Both the position numbers and the translations under genes were made by a program. The notes below the pieces were generated by a model. It worked only from the letters and a program-made list of their open reading frames with translations, made no database searches and was not told the origin of the DNA. A stretch of 64,000 bases of DNA from Metridium senile (Eukaryota; Cnidaria; Anthozoa; Actiniaria; Metridiidae): the NCBI GenBank assembly GCA_949775045.1, contig OX459103.1:12880605-12944604 (forward strand). The letters run 5' to 3'. Below, in pieces: positions 44,420 through 57,181 of this stretch. Position 1 is the stretch's first letter; the number at the start of each line of letters is the position of its first letter.

Positions 44420-47400
44420 ACCCCGATTGTTTTGACACATTTTTAGCAAATCCCAAAGGCCATAAGGCATTCTAGGTATGATTTTGAAGTTTTTCCTAAA
44501 TAAAATTTTTCGGTTTTATCAGAAAGCTTAGATATTTCTAGACATTGTTCTCAGGGTCTAAGCGATCACTTTGAGTCGAAAACCCCGATTTTTTTGTAAC
44601 GACTTTTAGAGACCCCTCTGGTAGTCTATAGGGCATTCTGGGTAAGATTTGTAGTTTTTCCTAAATAGAATTTTCGGTTTGATGAGAAAGCTTAGATATT
44701 TCTAGACATTGTTCTCAGGGTCCTAGCGATCATCTTGAGTCGAAAACCCCGATTGTTTTGACACATTTTTAGCAAATCCCAAAGGCCATAAGGCATTCTG
44801 GGTATGATTTTGTAGTTTTTCCTAAATAAAATTTTTCGGTTTTATCAGAAAGCTTAGATATTTCTAGACATTGTTCTCGGGGTCTAAGCGATCACTTTGA
44901 GCCGAAAACCCCGATTTTTTTGAACGACTTTTAGAGACCCCTCTGGTAGTCTTTAGAGCATTCTGGGTAAGATTTTGTAGTTTTTCCGAAATAGAACTTT
45001 TCAGTTTTATCAGAAAGCTTAGATATTTCTAGACATTGTTCTCAGGGTCCTAGCAATCATTTTGAGTCGAAAACCCCGATTGTTTTGACACATTTTTAGC
45101 AAATCCCAAAGGCCATAAGGCATTCTGGGTATGATTTTGTAGTTTTTCCTAAATAAAACTTTTCGGTTTTATCAGAAAGCTTAGATATTTTTAGGCATTG
45201 TTCTCAGGGTCCTAGCGATCATTTTGAGTCGAAAACACCGATTGTTTTGACACATTTTTAGCAAATCCCAAAGGCCATAAGGCATTCTGGGTATGATTTT
45301 GTAGTTTTTCCTAAATAAAATTTTTCGGTTTTATCAGAAAGCTTAGATATTTCTAGACATTGTACTCGGGGTCTAAGCGATCACTTTGAGTCGAAAACCC
45401 CGATTTTTTTTAACGACTTTTAGAGAACCCTCTGGTAGTCTATAGGGCATTCTGGGTAAGATTTTGTAGTTTTTCCTAAATAGAATTTTCGGTTTTATCA
45501 GAAAGCTTAGATATTTCTAGACATTGTTCTCAGGGTCCTAGCGATCATTTTGAGTCGAAAACCCCGATTGTTTTGACACATTTTTAGCAAATCCCAAAGG
45601 CCATAAGGCATTCTAGGTATGATTTTGAAGTTTTTCCTAAATAAAATTTTTCGGTTTTATCAGAAAGCTTAGATATTTCTAGACATTGTTCTCAGGGTCT
45701 AAGCGATCACTTTGAGTCGAAAACCCCGATTTTTTTGTAACGACTTTTAGAGACCCTTCTGGTAGTCTATAGGGCATTCTGGGTAAGATTTGTAGTTTTT
45801 CCTAAATAGAATTTTCGGTTTGATGAGAAAGCTTAGATATTTCTAGACATTGTTCTCAGGGTCCTAGCGATCATCTTGAGTCGAAAACCGCGATTATTTT
45901 GACACATTTTTAGCAAATCCCAAAGGCCATAAGGCATTCTGGGTATGATTTTGTAGTTTTTCCTAAATAAAATTTTTCGGTTTAATCAGAAAGCTTAGAT
46001 ATTTCTAGACATTGTTCTCGGGGTTTAAGAGATCACTTTGAGCCGAAAATCCCGATTTTTTTTAACGACTTTTAGAGACCCCTCTGGTAGTCTATAGGGC
46101 ATTCTGGGTAAGATTTTGTAGTTTTTCCTAAATAGAATTTTCGGTTTGATGAGAAAGCTTAGATATTTCTAGACATTGTTCTCAGGGTCCTAGCGATCAT
46201 CTTGAGTCGAAAACCCCGATTGTTTTGACACATTTTTAGCAAATCCCAAAGGCCATAAGGCATTCTGGGTATGATTTTGTAGTTTTTCCTAAATAAAATT
46301 TTTCGGTTTTATCAGAAAGCTTAGATATTTCTAGACATTGTTCTCAGGGTCCTAGCGATCATTTTGAGTCGAAAACCCCGATTGTTTTGACACATTTTTA
46401 GCAAATCCCAAAGGCCATAAGGCATTCTGGGTATGATTTTGTAGTTTTTCCTAAATAAAATTTTTCGGTTTTATCAGAAAGCTTAGATATTTCTAGACAT
46501 TGTACTCGGGGTCTAAGCGATCACTTTGAGTCGAAAACCCCGATTTTTTTTAACGACTTTTAGAGAACCCTCTGGTAATCTATAGGGCATTCTGGGTAAG
46601 ATTTTGTAGTTTTTCCTAAATAGAATTTTCGGTTTTATCAGAAAGCTTAGATATTTCTAGACATTGTTCTCAGGGTCCTAGCAATCATTTTGAGTCGAAA
46701 ACCCCGATTGTTTTGACACATTTTTAGCAAATCCCAAAGGCCATAAGGCATTCTGGGTATGATTTTGTAGTTTTTCCTAAATAAAACTTTTCGGTTTTAT
46801 CAGAAAGCTTAGATATTTTTAGGCATTGTTCTCAGGGTCCTAGCGATCATTTTGAGTCGAAAACCCCGATTGTTTTGACACATTTTTAGCAAATCCCAAA
46901 GGCCATAAGGCATTCTAGGTATGATTTTGAAGTTTTTCCTAAATAAAATTTTTCGGTTTTATCAGAAAGCTTAGATATTTCTAGACATTGTTCTCAGGGT
47001 CTAAGCGATCACTTTGAGTCGAAAACCCCGATTTTTTTGTAACGACTTTTAGAGACCCCTCTGGTAGTCTATAGGGCATTCTGGGTAAGATTTGTAGTTT
47101 TTCCTAAATAGAATTTTCGGTTTGATGAGAAAGCTTAGATATTTCTAGACATTGTTCTCAGGGTCCTAGCGATCATCTTGAGTCGAAAACCCCGATTGTT
47201 TTGACACATTTTTAGCAAATCCCAAAGGCCATAAGGCATTCTGGGTATGATTTTGTAGTTTTTCCTAAATAAAATTTTTCGGTTTTATCAGAAAGCTTAG
47301 ATATTTCTAGACATTGTTCTCGGGGTCTAAGCGATCACTTTGAGCCGAAAACCCCGATTTTTTTGAACGACTTTTAGAGACCCCTCTGGTAGTCTTTAGA

Positions 47401-49305
47401 GCATTCTGGGTAAGATTTTGTAGTTTTTCCGAAATAGAACTTTTCAGTTTTATCAGAAAGCTTAGATATTTCTAGACATTGTTCTCAGGGTCCTAGCAAT
47501 CATTTTGAGTCGAAAACCCCGATTGTTTTGACACATTTTTAGCAAATCCCAAAGGCCATAAGGCATTCTGGGTATGATTTTGTAGTTTTTCCTAAATAAA
47601 ACTTTTCGGTTTTATCAGAAAGCTTAGATATTTTTAGGCATTGTTCTCAGGGTCCTAGCGATCATTTTGAGTCGAAAACACCGATTGTTTTGACACATTT
47701 TTAGCAAATCCCAAAGGCCATAAGGCATTCTGGGTATGATTTTGTAGTTTTTCCTAAATAAAATTTTTCGGTTTTATCAGAAAGCTTAGATATTTCTAGA
47801 CATTGTACTCGGGGTCTAAGCGATCACTTTGAGTCGAAAACCCCGATTTTTTTTAACGACTTTTAGAGAACCCTCTGGTAGTCTATAGGGCATTCTGGGT
47901 AAGATTTTGTAGTTTTTCCTAAATAGAATTTTCGGTTTTATCAGAAAGCTTAGATATTTCTAGACATTGTTCTCAGGGTCCTAGCGATCATTTTGAGTCG
48001 AAAACCCCGATTGTTTTGACACATTTTTAGCAAATCCCAAAGGCCATAAGGCATTCTAGGTATGATTTTGAAGTTTTTCCTAAATAAAATTTTTCGGTTT
48101 TATCAGAAAGCTTAGATATTTCTAGACATTGTTCTCAGGGTCTAAGCGATCACTTTGAGTCGAAAACCCCGATTTTTTTGTAACGACTTTTAGAGACCCC
48201 TCTGGTAGTCTATAGGGCATTCTGGGTAAGATTTGTAGTTTTTCCTAAATAGAATTTTCGGTTTGATGAGAAAGCTTAGATATTTCTAGACATTGTTCTC
48301 AGGGTCCTAGCGATCATCTTGAGTCGAAAACCGCGATTATTTTGACACATTTTTAGCAAATCCCAAAGGCCATAAGGCATTCTGGGTATGATTTTGTAGT
48401 TTTTCCTAAATAAAATTTTTCGGTTTAATCAGAAAGCTTAGATATTTCTAGACATTGTTCTCGGGGTTTAAGAGATCACTTTGAGCCGAAAATCCCGATT
48501 TTTTTTAACGACTTTTAGAGACCCCTCTGGTAGTCTATAGGGCATTCTGGGTAAGATTTTGTAGTTTTTCCTAAATAGAATTTTCGGTTTGATGAGAAAG
48601 CTTAGATATTTCTAGACATTGTTCTCAGGGTCCTAGCGATCATCTTGAGTCGAAAACCCCGATTGTTTTGACACATTTTTAGCAAATCCCAAAGGCCATA
48701 AGGCATTCTGGGTATGATTTTGTAGTTTTTCCTAAATAAAATTTTTCGGTTTTATCAGAAAGCTTAGATATTTCTAGACATTGTTCTCAGGGTCCTAGCG
48801 ATCATTTTGAGTCGAAAACCCCGATTGTTTTGACACATTTTTAGCAAATCCCAAAGGCCATAAGGCATTCTGGGTATGATTTTGTAGTTTTTCCTAAATA
48901 AAATTTTTCGGTTTTATCAGAAAGCTTAGATATTTCTAGACATTGTACTCGGGGTCTAAGCGATCACTTTGAGTCGAAAACCCCGATTTTTTTTAACGAC
49001 TTTTAGAGAACCCTCTGGTAATCTATAGGGCATTCTGGGTAAGATTTTGTAGTTTTTCCTAAATAGAATTTTCGGTTTTATCAGAAAGCTTAGATATTTC
49101 TAGACATTGTTCTCAGGGTCCTAGCAATCATTTTGAGTCGAAAACCCCGATTGTTTTGACACATTTTTAGCAAATCCCAAAGGCCATAAGGCATTCTGGG
49201 TATGATTTTGTAGTTTTTCCTAAATAAAACTTTTCGGTTTTATCAGAAAGCTTAGATATTTTTAGGCATTGTTCTCAGGGTCCTAGCGATCATTTTGAGT
49301 CGAAA
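44420..49305 (+). repeat. 2443-bp fifteen-monomer higher-order repeat, two tandem units
   Basis: Units are about 44,420-46,862 and 46,863-49,305. gaaaaccgcgattatt occurs at 45,888 and 48,331, and ggtaatctatagg at 46,574 and 49,017, each pair exactly 2443 bp apart. The offset match fails before 44,420 (gagtctaaaac against gagtcgaaaac) and after 46,863 (ccccgattg against caccgattg), so the two units abut. Fifteen monomers is an odd number, reflecting hybrid monomers that break A/B alternation. Confidence 0.83.
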
Positions 49306-50199
49306 ACACCGATTGTTTTGACACATTTTTAGCAAATCCCAAAGGCCATAAGGCATTCTGGGTATGATTTTGTAGTTTTTCCTAAATAAAATTTTTCGGT
49401 TTTATCAGAAAGCTTAGATATTTCTAGACATTGTTCTCGGGGTTTAAGAGATCGCTTTGAGCCGAAAATCCCGATTTTTTTTAACGACTTTTAGAGACCC
49501 CTCTGGTAGTCTATAGGGCATTCTGGGTAAGATTTTGTAGTTTTTCCTAAATAGAATTTTCGGTTTGATGAGAAAGCTTAGATATTTCTAGACATTGTTC
49601 TCAGGATCCTAGGGATCATCTTGAGTCGAAAACCCCGATTGTTTTGACACATTTTTAGCAAATCCCAAAGGCCATAAGGCATTCTGGGTATGATTTTGTA
49701 GTTTTTCCTAAATAAAACTTTTCGGTTTTATGAGAAAGCTTAGATATTTCTAGACATTGTACTTGGGGTCTAAGCGATCACTTTGAGTCGAAAACCCCGA
49801 TTTTTTTTAACGACTTTTAGAGACCCCTCTGGTAGTCTATAGGGCATTCTGGGTAAGATTTTGTAGTTTTTCCTAAATAGAATTTTCGGTTTTATCAGAA
49901 AGCTTAGATATTTCTAGACATTGTTCTCAGGGTCCTAGCGATCATCTTGAGTCGAAAACCCCGATTGTTTTGACACATTTTTAGCAAATCCCAAAGGCCA
50001 TAAGGCATTCTGGGTATGATTTTGTAGTTTTTCCTAAATAAAATTTTTCGGTTTTATCAGAAAGCTTAGATATTTCTAGACATTGTTCTCGGGGTCTAAG
50101 CGATCACTTTGAGCCGAAAACCCCGATTTTTTTGAACGACTTTTAGAGACCCCTCTGGTAGTCTTTAGAGCATTCTGGGTAAGATTTTGTAGTTTTTCC

Positions 50200-53000
50200 G
50201 AAATAGAACTTTTCAGTTTTATCAGAAAGCTTAGATATTTCTAGACATTGTTCTCAGGGTCCTAGCAATCATTTTGAGTCGAAAACCCCGATTGTTTTGA
50301 CACATTTTTAGCAAATCCCAAAGGCCATAAGGCATTCTAGGTATGATTTTGAAGTTTTTCCTAAATAACATTTTTCGGTTTTATCAGAAAGCTTAGATAT
50401 TTCTAGACATTGTTCTCAGGGTCTAAGCGATCACTTTGAGTCGAAAACCCCGATTTTTTTGTAACGACTTTTAGAGACCCCTCTGGTAGTCTATAGGGCA
50501 TTCTGGGTAAGATTTGTAGTTTTTCCTAAATAGAATTTTCGGTTTGATGAGAAAGCTTAGATATTTCTAGACATTGTTCTCAGGGTCCTAGCGATCATCT
50601 TGAGTCGAAAACCCCGATTGTTTTGACACATTTTTAGCAAATCCCAAAGGCCATAAGGCATTCTGGGTATGATTTTGTAGTTTTTCCTAAATAAAATTTG
50701 TCGGTTTTATCAGAAAGCTTAGATATTTCTAGACATTGTTCTCGGGGTTTAAGAGATCACTTTGAGCCGAAAACCCCGATTTTTTTTAACGACTTTTAGA
50801 GACCCCTCTGGTAGTCTATAGGGCATTCTGGGTAAGATTTGTAGTTTTTCTTAAATAGAATTTTCGGTTTGATCAGAAAGCTTAGATATTTCTAGACATT
50901 GTTCTCAGGGTCCTAGGGATCATCTTGAGTCGAAAACCCCGATTGTTTTGACACATTTTTAGCAAATCCCAAAGGCCATAAGGCATTCTGGGTATGATTT
51001 TGTAGTTTTTCCTAAATAAAATTTGTCGGTTTTATCAGAAAGCTTAGATATTTCTAGACATTGTACTTGGGGTCTAAGCGATCACTTTGAGTCGAAAACC
51101 CCGATTTTTTTTAACGACTTTTAGAGAACCCTCTGGTAGTCTATAGGGCATTCTGGGTAAGATTTTGTAGTTTTTCCGAAATAGAACTTTTCAGTTTTAT
51201 CAGAAAGCTTAGATATTTCTAGACATTGTTCTCAGGGTCCTAGCAATCATTTTGAGTCGAAAACCCCGATTGTTTTGACACATTTTTAGCAAATCCCAAA
51301 GGCCATAAGGCATTCTAGGTATGATTTTGAAGTTTTTCCTAAATAACATTTTTCGGTTTTATCAGAAAGCTTAGATATTTCTAGACATTGTTCTCAGGGT
51401 CTAAGCGATCACTTTGAGTCGAAAACCCCGATTTTTTTGTAACGACTTTTAGAGACCCCTCTGGTAGTCTATAGGGCATTCTGGGTAAGATTTGTAGTTT
51501 TTCCTAAATAGAATTTTCGGTTTGATGAGAAAGCTTAGATATTTCTAGACATTGTTCTCAGGGTCCTAGCGATCATCTTGAGTCGAAAACCCCGATTGTT
51601 TTGACACATTTTTAGCAAATCCCAAAGGCCATAAGGCATTCTGGGTATGATTTTGTAGTTTTTCCTAAATAAAATTTGTCGGTTTTATCAGAAAGCTTAG
51701 ATATTTCTAGACATTGTTCTCGGGGTTTAAGAGATCACTTTGAGCCGAAAACCCCGATTTTTTTTAACGACTTTTAGAGACCCCTCTGGTAGTCTATAGG
51801 GCATTCTGGGTAAGATTTGTAGTTTTTCTTAAATAGAATTTTCGGTTTGATCAGAAAGCTTAGATATTTCTAGACATTGTTCTCAGGGTCCTAGGGATCA
51901 TCTTGAGTCGAAAACCCCGATTGTTTTGACACATTTTTAGCAAATCCCTAAGGCCATAAGGCATTCTGGGTATGATTTTGTAGTTTTTCCTAAATAAAAT
52001 TTGTCGGTTTTATCAGAAAGCTTAGATATTTCTAGACATTGTACTTGGGGTCTAAGCGATCACTTTGAGTCGAAAACCCCGATTTTTTTTAACGACTTTT
52101 AGAGAACCCTCTGGTAGTCTATAGGGCATTCTGGGTAAGATTTTGTAGTTTTTCCTAAATAGAATTTTCGGTTTTATCAGAAAGCTTAGATATTTCTAGA
52201 CATTGTTCTCAGGGTCCTAGCGATCATTTTGAGTCTAAAGCCCCGATTGTTTTGACACATTTTTAGCAAATCCCAAAGGCCATAAGGCATTCTAGGTATG
52301 ATTTTGAAGTTTTTCCTAAATAACATTTTTCGGTTTTATCAGAAAGCTTAGATATTTCTAGACATTGTTCTCAGGGTCTAAGCGATCACTTTGAGTCGAA
52401 AACCCCGATTTTTTTGTAACGACTTTTAGAGACCCCTCTGGTAGTCTATAGGGCATTCTGGGTAAGATTTGTAGTTTTTCCTAAATAGAATTTTCGGTTT
52501 GATGAGAAAGCTTAGATATTTCTAGACATTGTTCTCAGGGTCCTAGCGATCATCTTGAGTCGAAAACCCCGATTGTTTTGACACATTTTTAGCAAATCCC
52601 AAAGGCCATAAGGCATTCTGGGTATGATTTTGTAGTTTTTCCTAAATAAAATTTTTCGGTTTTATCAGAAAGCTTAGATATTTCTAGACATTGTTCTCGG
52701 GGTTTAAGAGATCACTTTGAGCCGAAAACCCCGATTTTTTTTAACGACTTTTAGAGACCCCTCTGGTAGTCTATAGGGCATTCTGGGTAAGATTTGTAGT
52801 TTTTCTTAAATAGAATTTTCGGTTTGATCAGAAAGCTTAGATATTTCTAGACATTGTTCTCAGGGTCCTAGCGATCATCTTGAGTCGAAAACCCCGATTG
52901 TTTTGACACATTTTTAGCAAATCCCAAAGGCCATAAGGCATTCTGGGTATGATTTTGTAGTTTTTCCTAAATAAAATTTGTCGGTTTTATCAGAAAGCTT
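50200..53000 (+). repeat. 978-bp six-monomer higher-order repeat, about three units
   Basis: ctaggtatgattttgaag followed by ctaaataacattttt occurs at 50,337, 51,315 and 52,292, and tttttcttaaatag at 50,850, 51,828 and 52,805, giving 977-978 bp. The variant aaaatttgtcggtttt is frequent here. The same six-monomer size as in domain I and at 36 kb was reached with different monomer variants. Confidence 0.8.
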
Positions 53001-53199
53001 AGATATTTTTAGGCATTGTTCTCAGGGTCTAAGCGATCACTTTGAGTCGAAAACCCCGATTTTTTTGAACAACTTTTAGAGACCCCTCTGGTAGTCTATA
53101 GGGCATTCTGGGTAAGATTTTGTAGTTTTTCCTAAATAGAATTTTCGGTTTTATCAGAAAGCTTAGATATTTCTAGACATTGTTCTCAGGGTCCTAGCA

Positions 53200-56100
53200 A
53201 TCATTTTAAGTCGAAAACCCCGATTGTTTTGACACATTTTTAGCAAATCCCAAAGGCGATAAGGCATTCTGGGTATGATTTTGGAGTTTTTCCTCAATAA
53301 AATTTTTCGGTTTTATCAGAAAGCTTAGATATTTTTAGGCATTGTTCTCAGGGTCCTAGCGATCATTTTGAGTCGAAAACCCCGATTGTTTTGACACATT
53401 TTTAGCAAATCCCAAAGGCCATAAGGCATTCTGGGTATGATTTTGTAGTTTTTCCTAAATAAAATTTTTCGGTTTTATCAGAAAGCTTAGATATTTCTAG
53501 ACATTGTTCTCGGGGTCTAAGCGATCACTTTGAACCGAAAACCCCGATTTTTTTGAACGACTTTTAGAGACCCCTCTGGTAGTCTTTAGAGCATTCTGGG
53601 TAAGATTTTGTAGTTTTTCCGAAATAGAACTTTTCAGTTTTATCAGAAAGCTTAGATATTTCTAGACATTGTTTTCGGGGTCTAAGCGATCACTTTGAGC
53701 CGAAAACCCCGATTTTTTTGAACGACTTTTAGAGACCCCTCTGGTAGTCTTTAGAGCATTCTGGGTAAGATTTTGTAGTTTTTCCGAAATAGAACTTTTC
53801 AGTTTTATCAGAAAGCTTAGATATTTCTAGACATTGTTCTCAGGGTCCTAGCAATCATTTTGAGTCGAAAACCCCGATTGTTTTGACACATTTTTAGCAA
53901 ATCCCAAAGGCCATAAGGCATTCTGGGTATGATTTTGTAGTTTTTCCTAAATAAAATTTTTCGGTTTTATCAGAAAGCTTAGATATTTCTAGACATTGTT
54001 CTCGGGGTCTAAGCGATCACTTTGAACCGAAAACCCCGATTTTTTTGAACGACTTTTAGAGACCCCTCTGGTAGTCTTTAGAGCATTCTGGGTAAGATTT
54101 TGTAGTTTTTCCGAAATAGAACTTTTCAGTTTTATCAGAAAGCTTAGATATTTCTAGACATTGTTTTCGGGGTCTAAGCGATCACTTTGAGCCGAAAACC
54201 CCGATTTTTTTGAACGACTTTTAGAGACCCCTCTGGTAGTCTTTAGAGCATTCTGGGTAAGATTTTGTAGTTTTTCCGAAATAGAACTTTTCAGTTTTAT
54301 CAGAAAGCTTAGATATTTCTAGACATTGTTCTCAGGGTCCTAGCAATCATTTTGAGTCGAAAACTCCGATTGTTTTGACACATTTTTAGCAAATCCCAAA
54401 GGCCATAAGGCATTCTGGGTATGATTTTGTAGTTTTTCCTAAATAAAACTTTTCGGTTTTATCAGAAAGCTTAGATATTTTTAGGCATTGTTCTCAGGGT
54501 CCTAGCGATCATTTTGAGTCGAAAACACCGATTGTTTTGACACATTTTTAGCAAATCCCAAAGGCCATAAGGCATTCTGGGTATGATTTTGTAGTTTTTC
54601 CTAAATAAAATTTTTCGGTTTTATCAGAAAGCTAAGATATTTCTAGACATTGTTCTCGGGGTTTAAGAGATCACTTTGAGCCGAAAACTCCGGTTTTTTT
54701 AACGACTTTTAGAGACCCCTCTGGTAGTCTTTAGAGCATTCTGGGTAAGATTTTGTAGTTTTTCCGAAATAGAATTTTTCAGTTTTATCAGAAAGCTTAG
54801 ATATTTTTAGACATTGTTCTCAGGGTCCTAGCAATCATTTTGAGTCGAAAACCCCGATTGTTTTGACACATTTTTAGCAAATCCCAAAGGCCATAAGGCA
54901 TTCTGGGTATGATTTTGTAGTTTTTCCTAAATAAAATTTGTCGGTTTTATCAGAAAGCTTAGATATTTCTAGACATTGTTCTCGGGGTTTAAGAGATCAC
55001 TTTGAGCCGAAAACCCCGATTTTTTTTAACGACTTTTAGAGACCCCTCTGGTAGTCTATAGGGCATTCTGGGTAAGATTTTGTAGTTTTTCCTAAATAGA
55101 ATTTTCGGTTTTATCAGAAAGCTTAGATATTTCTAGACATTGTTCTCAGGGTCCTAGCGATCATCTTGAGTCGAAAACCCCGATTGTTTTGACACATTTT
55201 TAGCAAATCCCAAAGGCCATAAGGCATTCTGGGTATGATTTTGTAGTTTTTCCTAAATAAAATTTGTCGGTTTTATCAGAAAGCTTAGATATTTCTAGAC
55301 ATTGTACTCGGGGTCTAAGCGATCACTTTGAGTCGAAAACCCCGATTTTTTTTAACGACTTTTAGAGACCCCTCTGGTAGTCTTTAGGGCATTCTGGGTA
55401 AGATTTTGTAGTTTTTCCGAAATAGAACTTTTCAGTTTTATCAGAAAGCTTAGATATTTCTAGACATTGTTCTCAGGGTCCTAGCAATCATTTTAAGTCG
55501 AAAACCCCGATTGTTTTGACACATTTTTAGCAAATCCCAAAGGCGATAAGGCATTCTGGGTATGATTTTGGAGTTTTTCCTCAATAAAATTTTTCGGTTT
55601 TATCAGAAAGCTTAGATATTTTTAGGCATTGTTCTCAGGGTCCTAGCGATCATTTTGAGTCGAAAACCCCGATTGTTTTGACACATTTTTAGCAAATCCC
55701 AAAGGCCATAAGGCATTCTGGGTATGATTTTGTAGTTTTTCCTAAATAAAATTTTTCGGTTTTATCAGAAAGCTTAGATATTTCTAGACATTGTTCTCGG
55801 GGTCTAAGCGATCACTTTGAACCGAAAACCCCGATTTTTTTGAACGACTTTTAGAGACCCCTCTGGTAGTCTTTAGAGCATTCTGGGTAAGATTTTGTAG
55901 TTTTTCCGAAATAGAACTTTTCAGTTTTATCAGAAAGCTTAGATATTTCTAGACATTGTTCTCGGGGTCTAAGCGATCACTTTGAGCCGAAAACCCCGAT
56001 TTTTTTGAACGACTTTTAGAGACCCCTCTGGTAGTCTTTAGAGCATTCTGGGTAAGATTTTGTAGTTTTTCCGAAATAGAACTTTTCAGTTTTATCAGAA

Positions 56101-56900
56101 AGCTTAGATATTTCTAGACATTGTTCTCAGGGTCCTAGCAATCATTTTGAGTCGAAAACTCCGATTGTTTTGACACATTTTTAGCAAATCCCAAAGGCCA
56201 TAAGGCATTCTGGGTATGATTTTGTAGTTTTTCCTAAATAAAACTTTTCGGTTTTATCAGAAAGCTTAGATATTTTTAGGCATTGTTCTCAGGGTCCTAG
56301 CGATCATTTTGAGTCGAAAACACCGATTGTTTTGACACATTTTTAGCAAATCCCAAAGGCCATAAGGCATTCTGGGTATGATTTTGTAGTTTTTCCTAAA
56401 TAAAATTTTTCGGTTTTATCAGAAAGCTAAGATATTTCTAGACATTGTTCTCGGGGTTTAAGAGATCACTTTGAGCCGAAAACTCCGGTTTTTTTAACGA
56501 CTTTTAGAGACCCCTCTGGTAGTCTTTAGAGCATTCTGGGTAAGATTTTGTAGTTTTTCCGAAATAGAATTTTTCAGTTTTATCACAAAGCTTAGATATT
56601 TTTAGACATTGTTCTCAGGGTCCTAGCAATCATTTTGAGTCGAAAACCCCGATTGTTTTGACACATTTTTAGCAAATCCCAAAGGCCATAAGGCATTCTG
56701 GGTATGATTTTGTAGTTTTTCCTAAATAAAATTTGTCGGTTTTATCAGAAAGCTTAGATATTTCTAGACATTGTTCTCGGGGTTTAAGAGATCACTTTGA
56801 GCCGAAAACCCCGATTTTTTTTAACGACTTTTAGAGACCCCTCTGGTAGTCTATAGGGCATTCTGGGTAAGATTTTGTAGTTTTTCCTAAATAGAATTTT
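53200..56900 (+). repeat. 2287/1795-bp higher-order repeat with internal 492-bp duplication
   Basis: tttgaaccgaaaac occurs at 53,530, 54,022 and 55,817. The first two lie 492 bp apart (three monomers, tandem), the last 1795 bp from the second and 2287 bp from the first. cagaaagctaagat at 54,626 and 56,421 and aactccggttttt near 54,688 and 56,483 support 1795 bp; aaaggcgataagg near 53,252 and 55,539 supports 2287 bp. So one copy has an extra three-monomer block. Confidence 0.8.
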
Positions 56901-57181
56901 CGGTTTTATCAGAAAGCTTAGATATTTCTAGACATTGTTCTCAGGGTCCTAGCGATCATCTTGAGTCGAAAACCCCGATTGTTTTGACACATTTTTAGCA
57001 AATCCCAAAGGCCATAAGGCATTCTGGGTATGATTTTGTAGTTTTTCCTAAATAAAATTTGTCGGTTTTATCAGAAAGCTTAGATATTTCTAGACATTGT
57101 ACTCGGGGTCTAAGCGATCACTTTGAGTCGAAAACCCCGATTTTTTTGAACGACTTTTAGAGACCCCTCTGGTAGTCTTTA

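Larger units (their letters stand above)
38040..44420 (+). repeat. Mixed domain II block before the 2443-bp repeat
   Basis: A patchwork of A/B monomers with several local duplications. Shared marks are gagtctaaaacccc, tctgcgtaagatt, tttttttgtaacgac, ggtttgatgagaaagc or ggtttgatcagaaagc, ctagactttgttctc and cctagggatcatcttg. cagaaatcttag at about 39,305, 40,937 and 42,727 loses the HindIII site in three places and marks related units 1632 and 1790 bp apart. Single-dimer tandem copies occur around 41,940-42,600. Confidence 0.75.
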
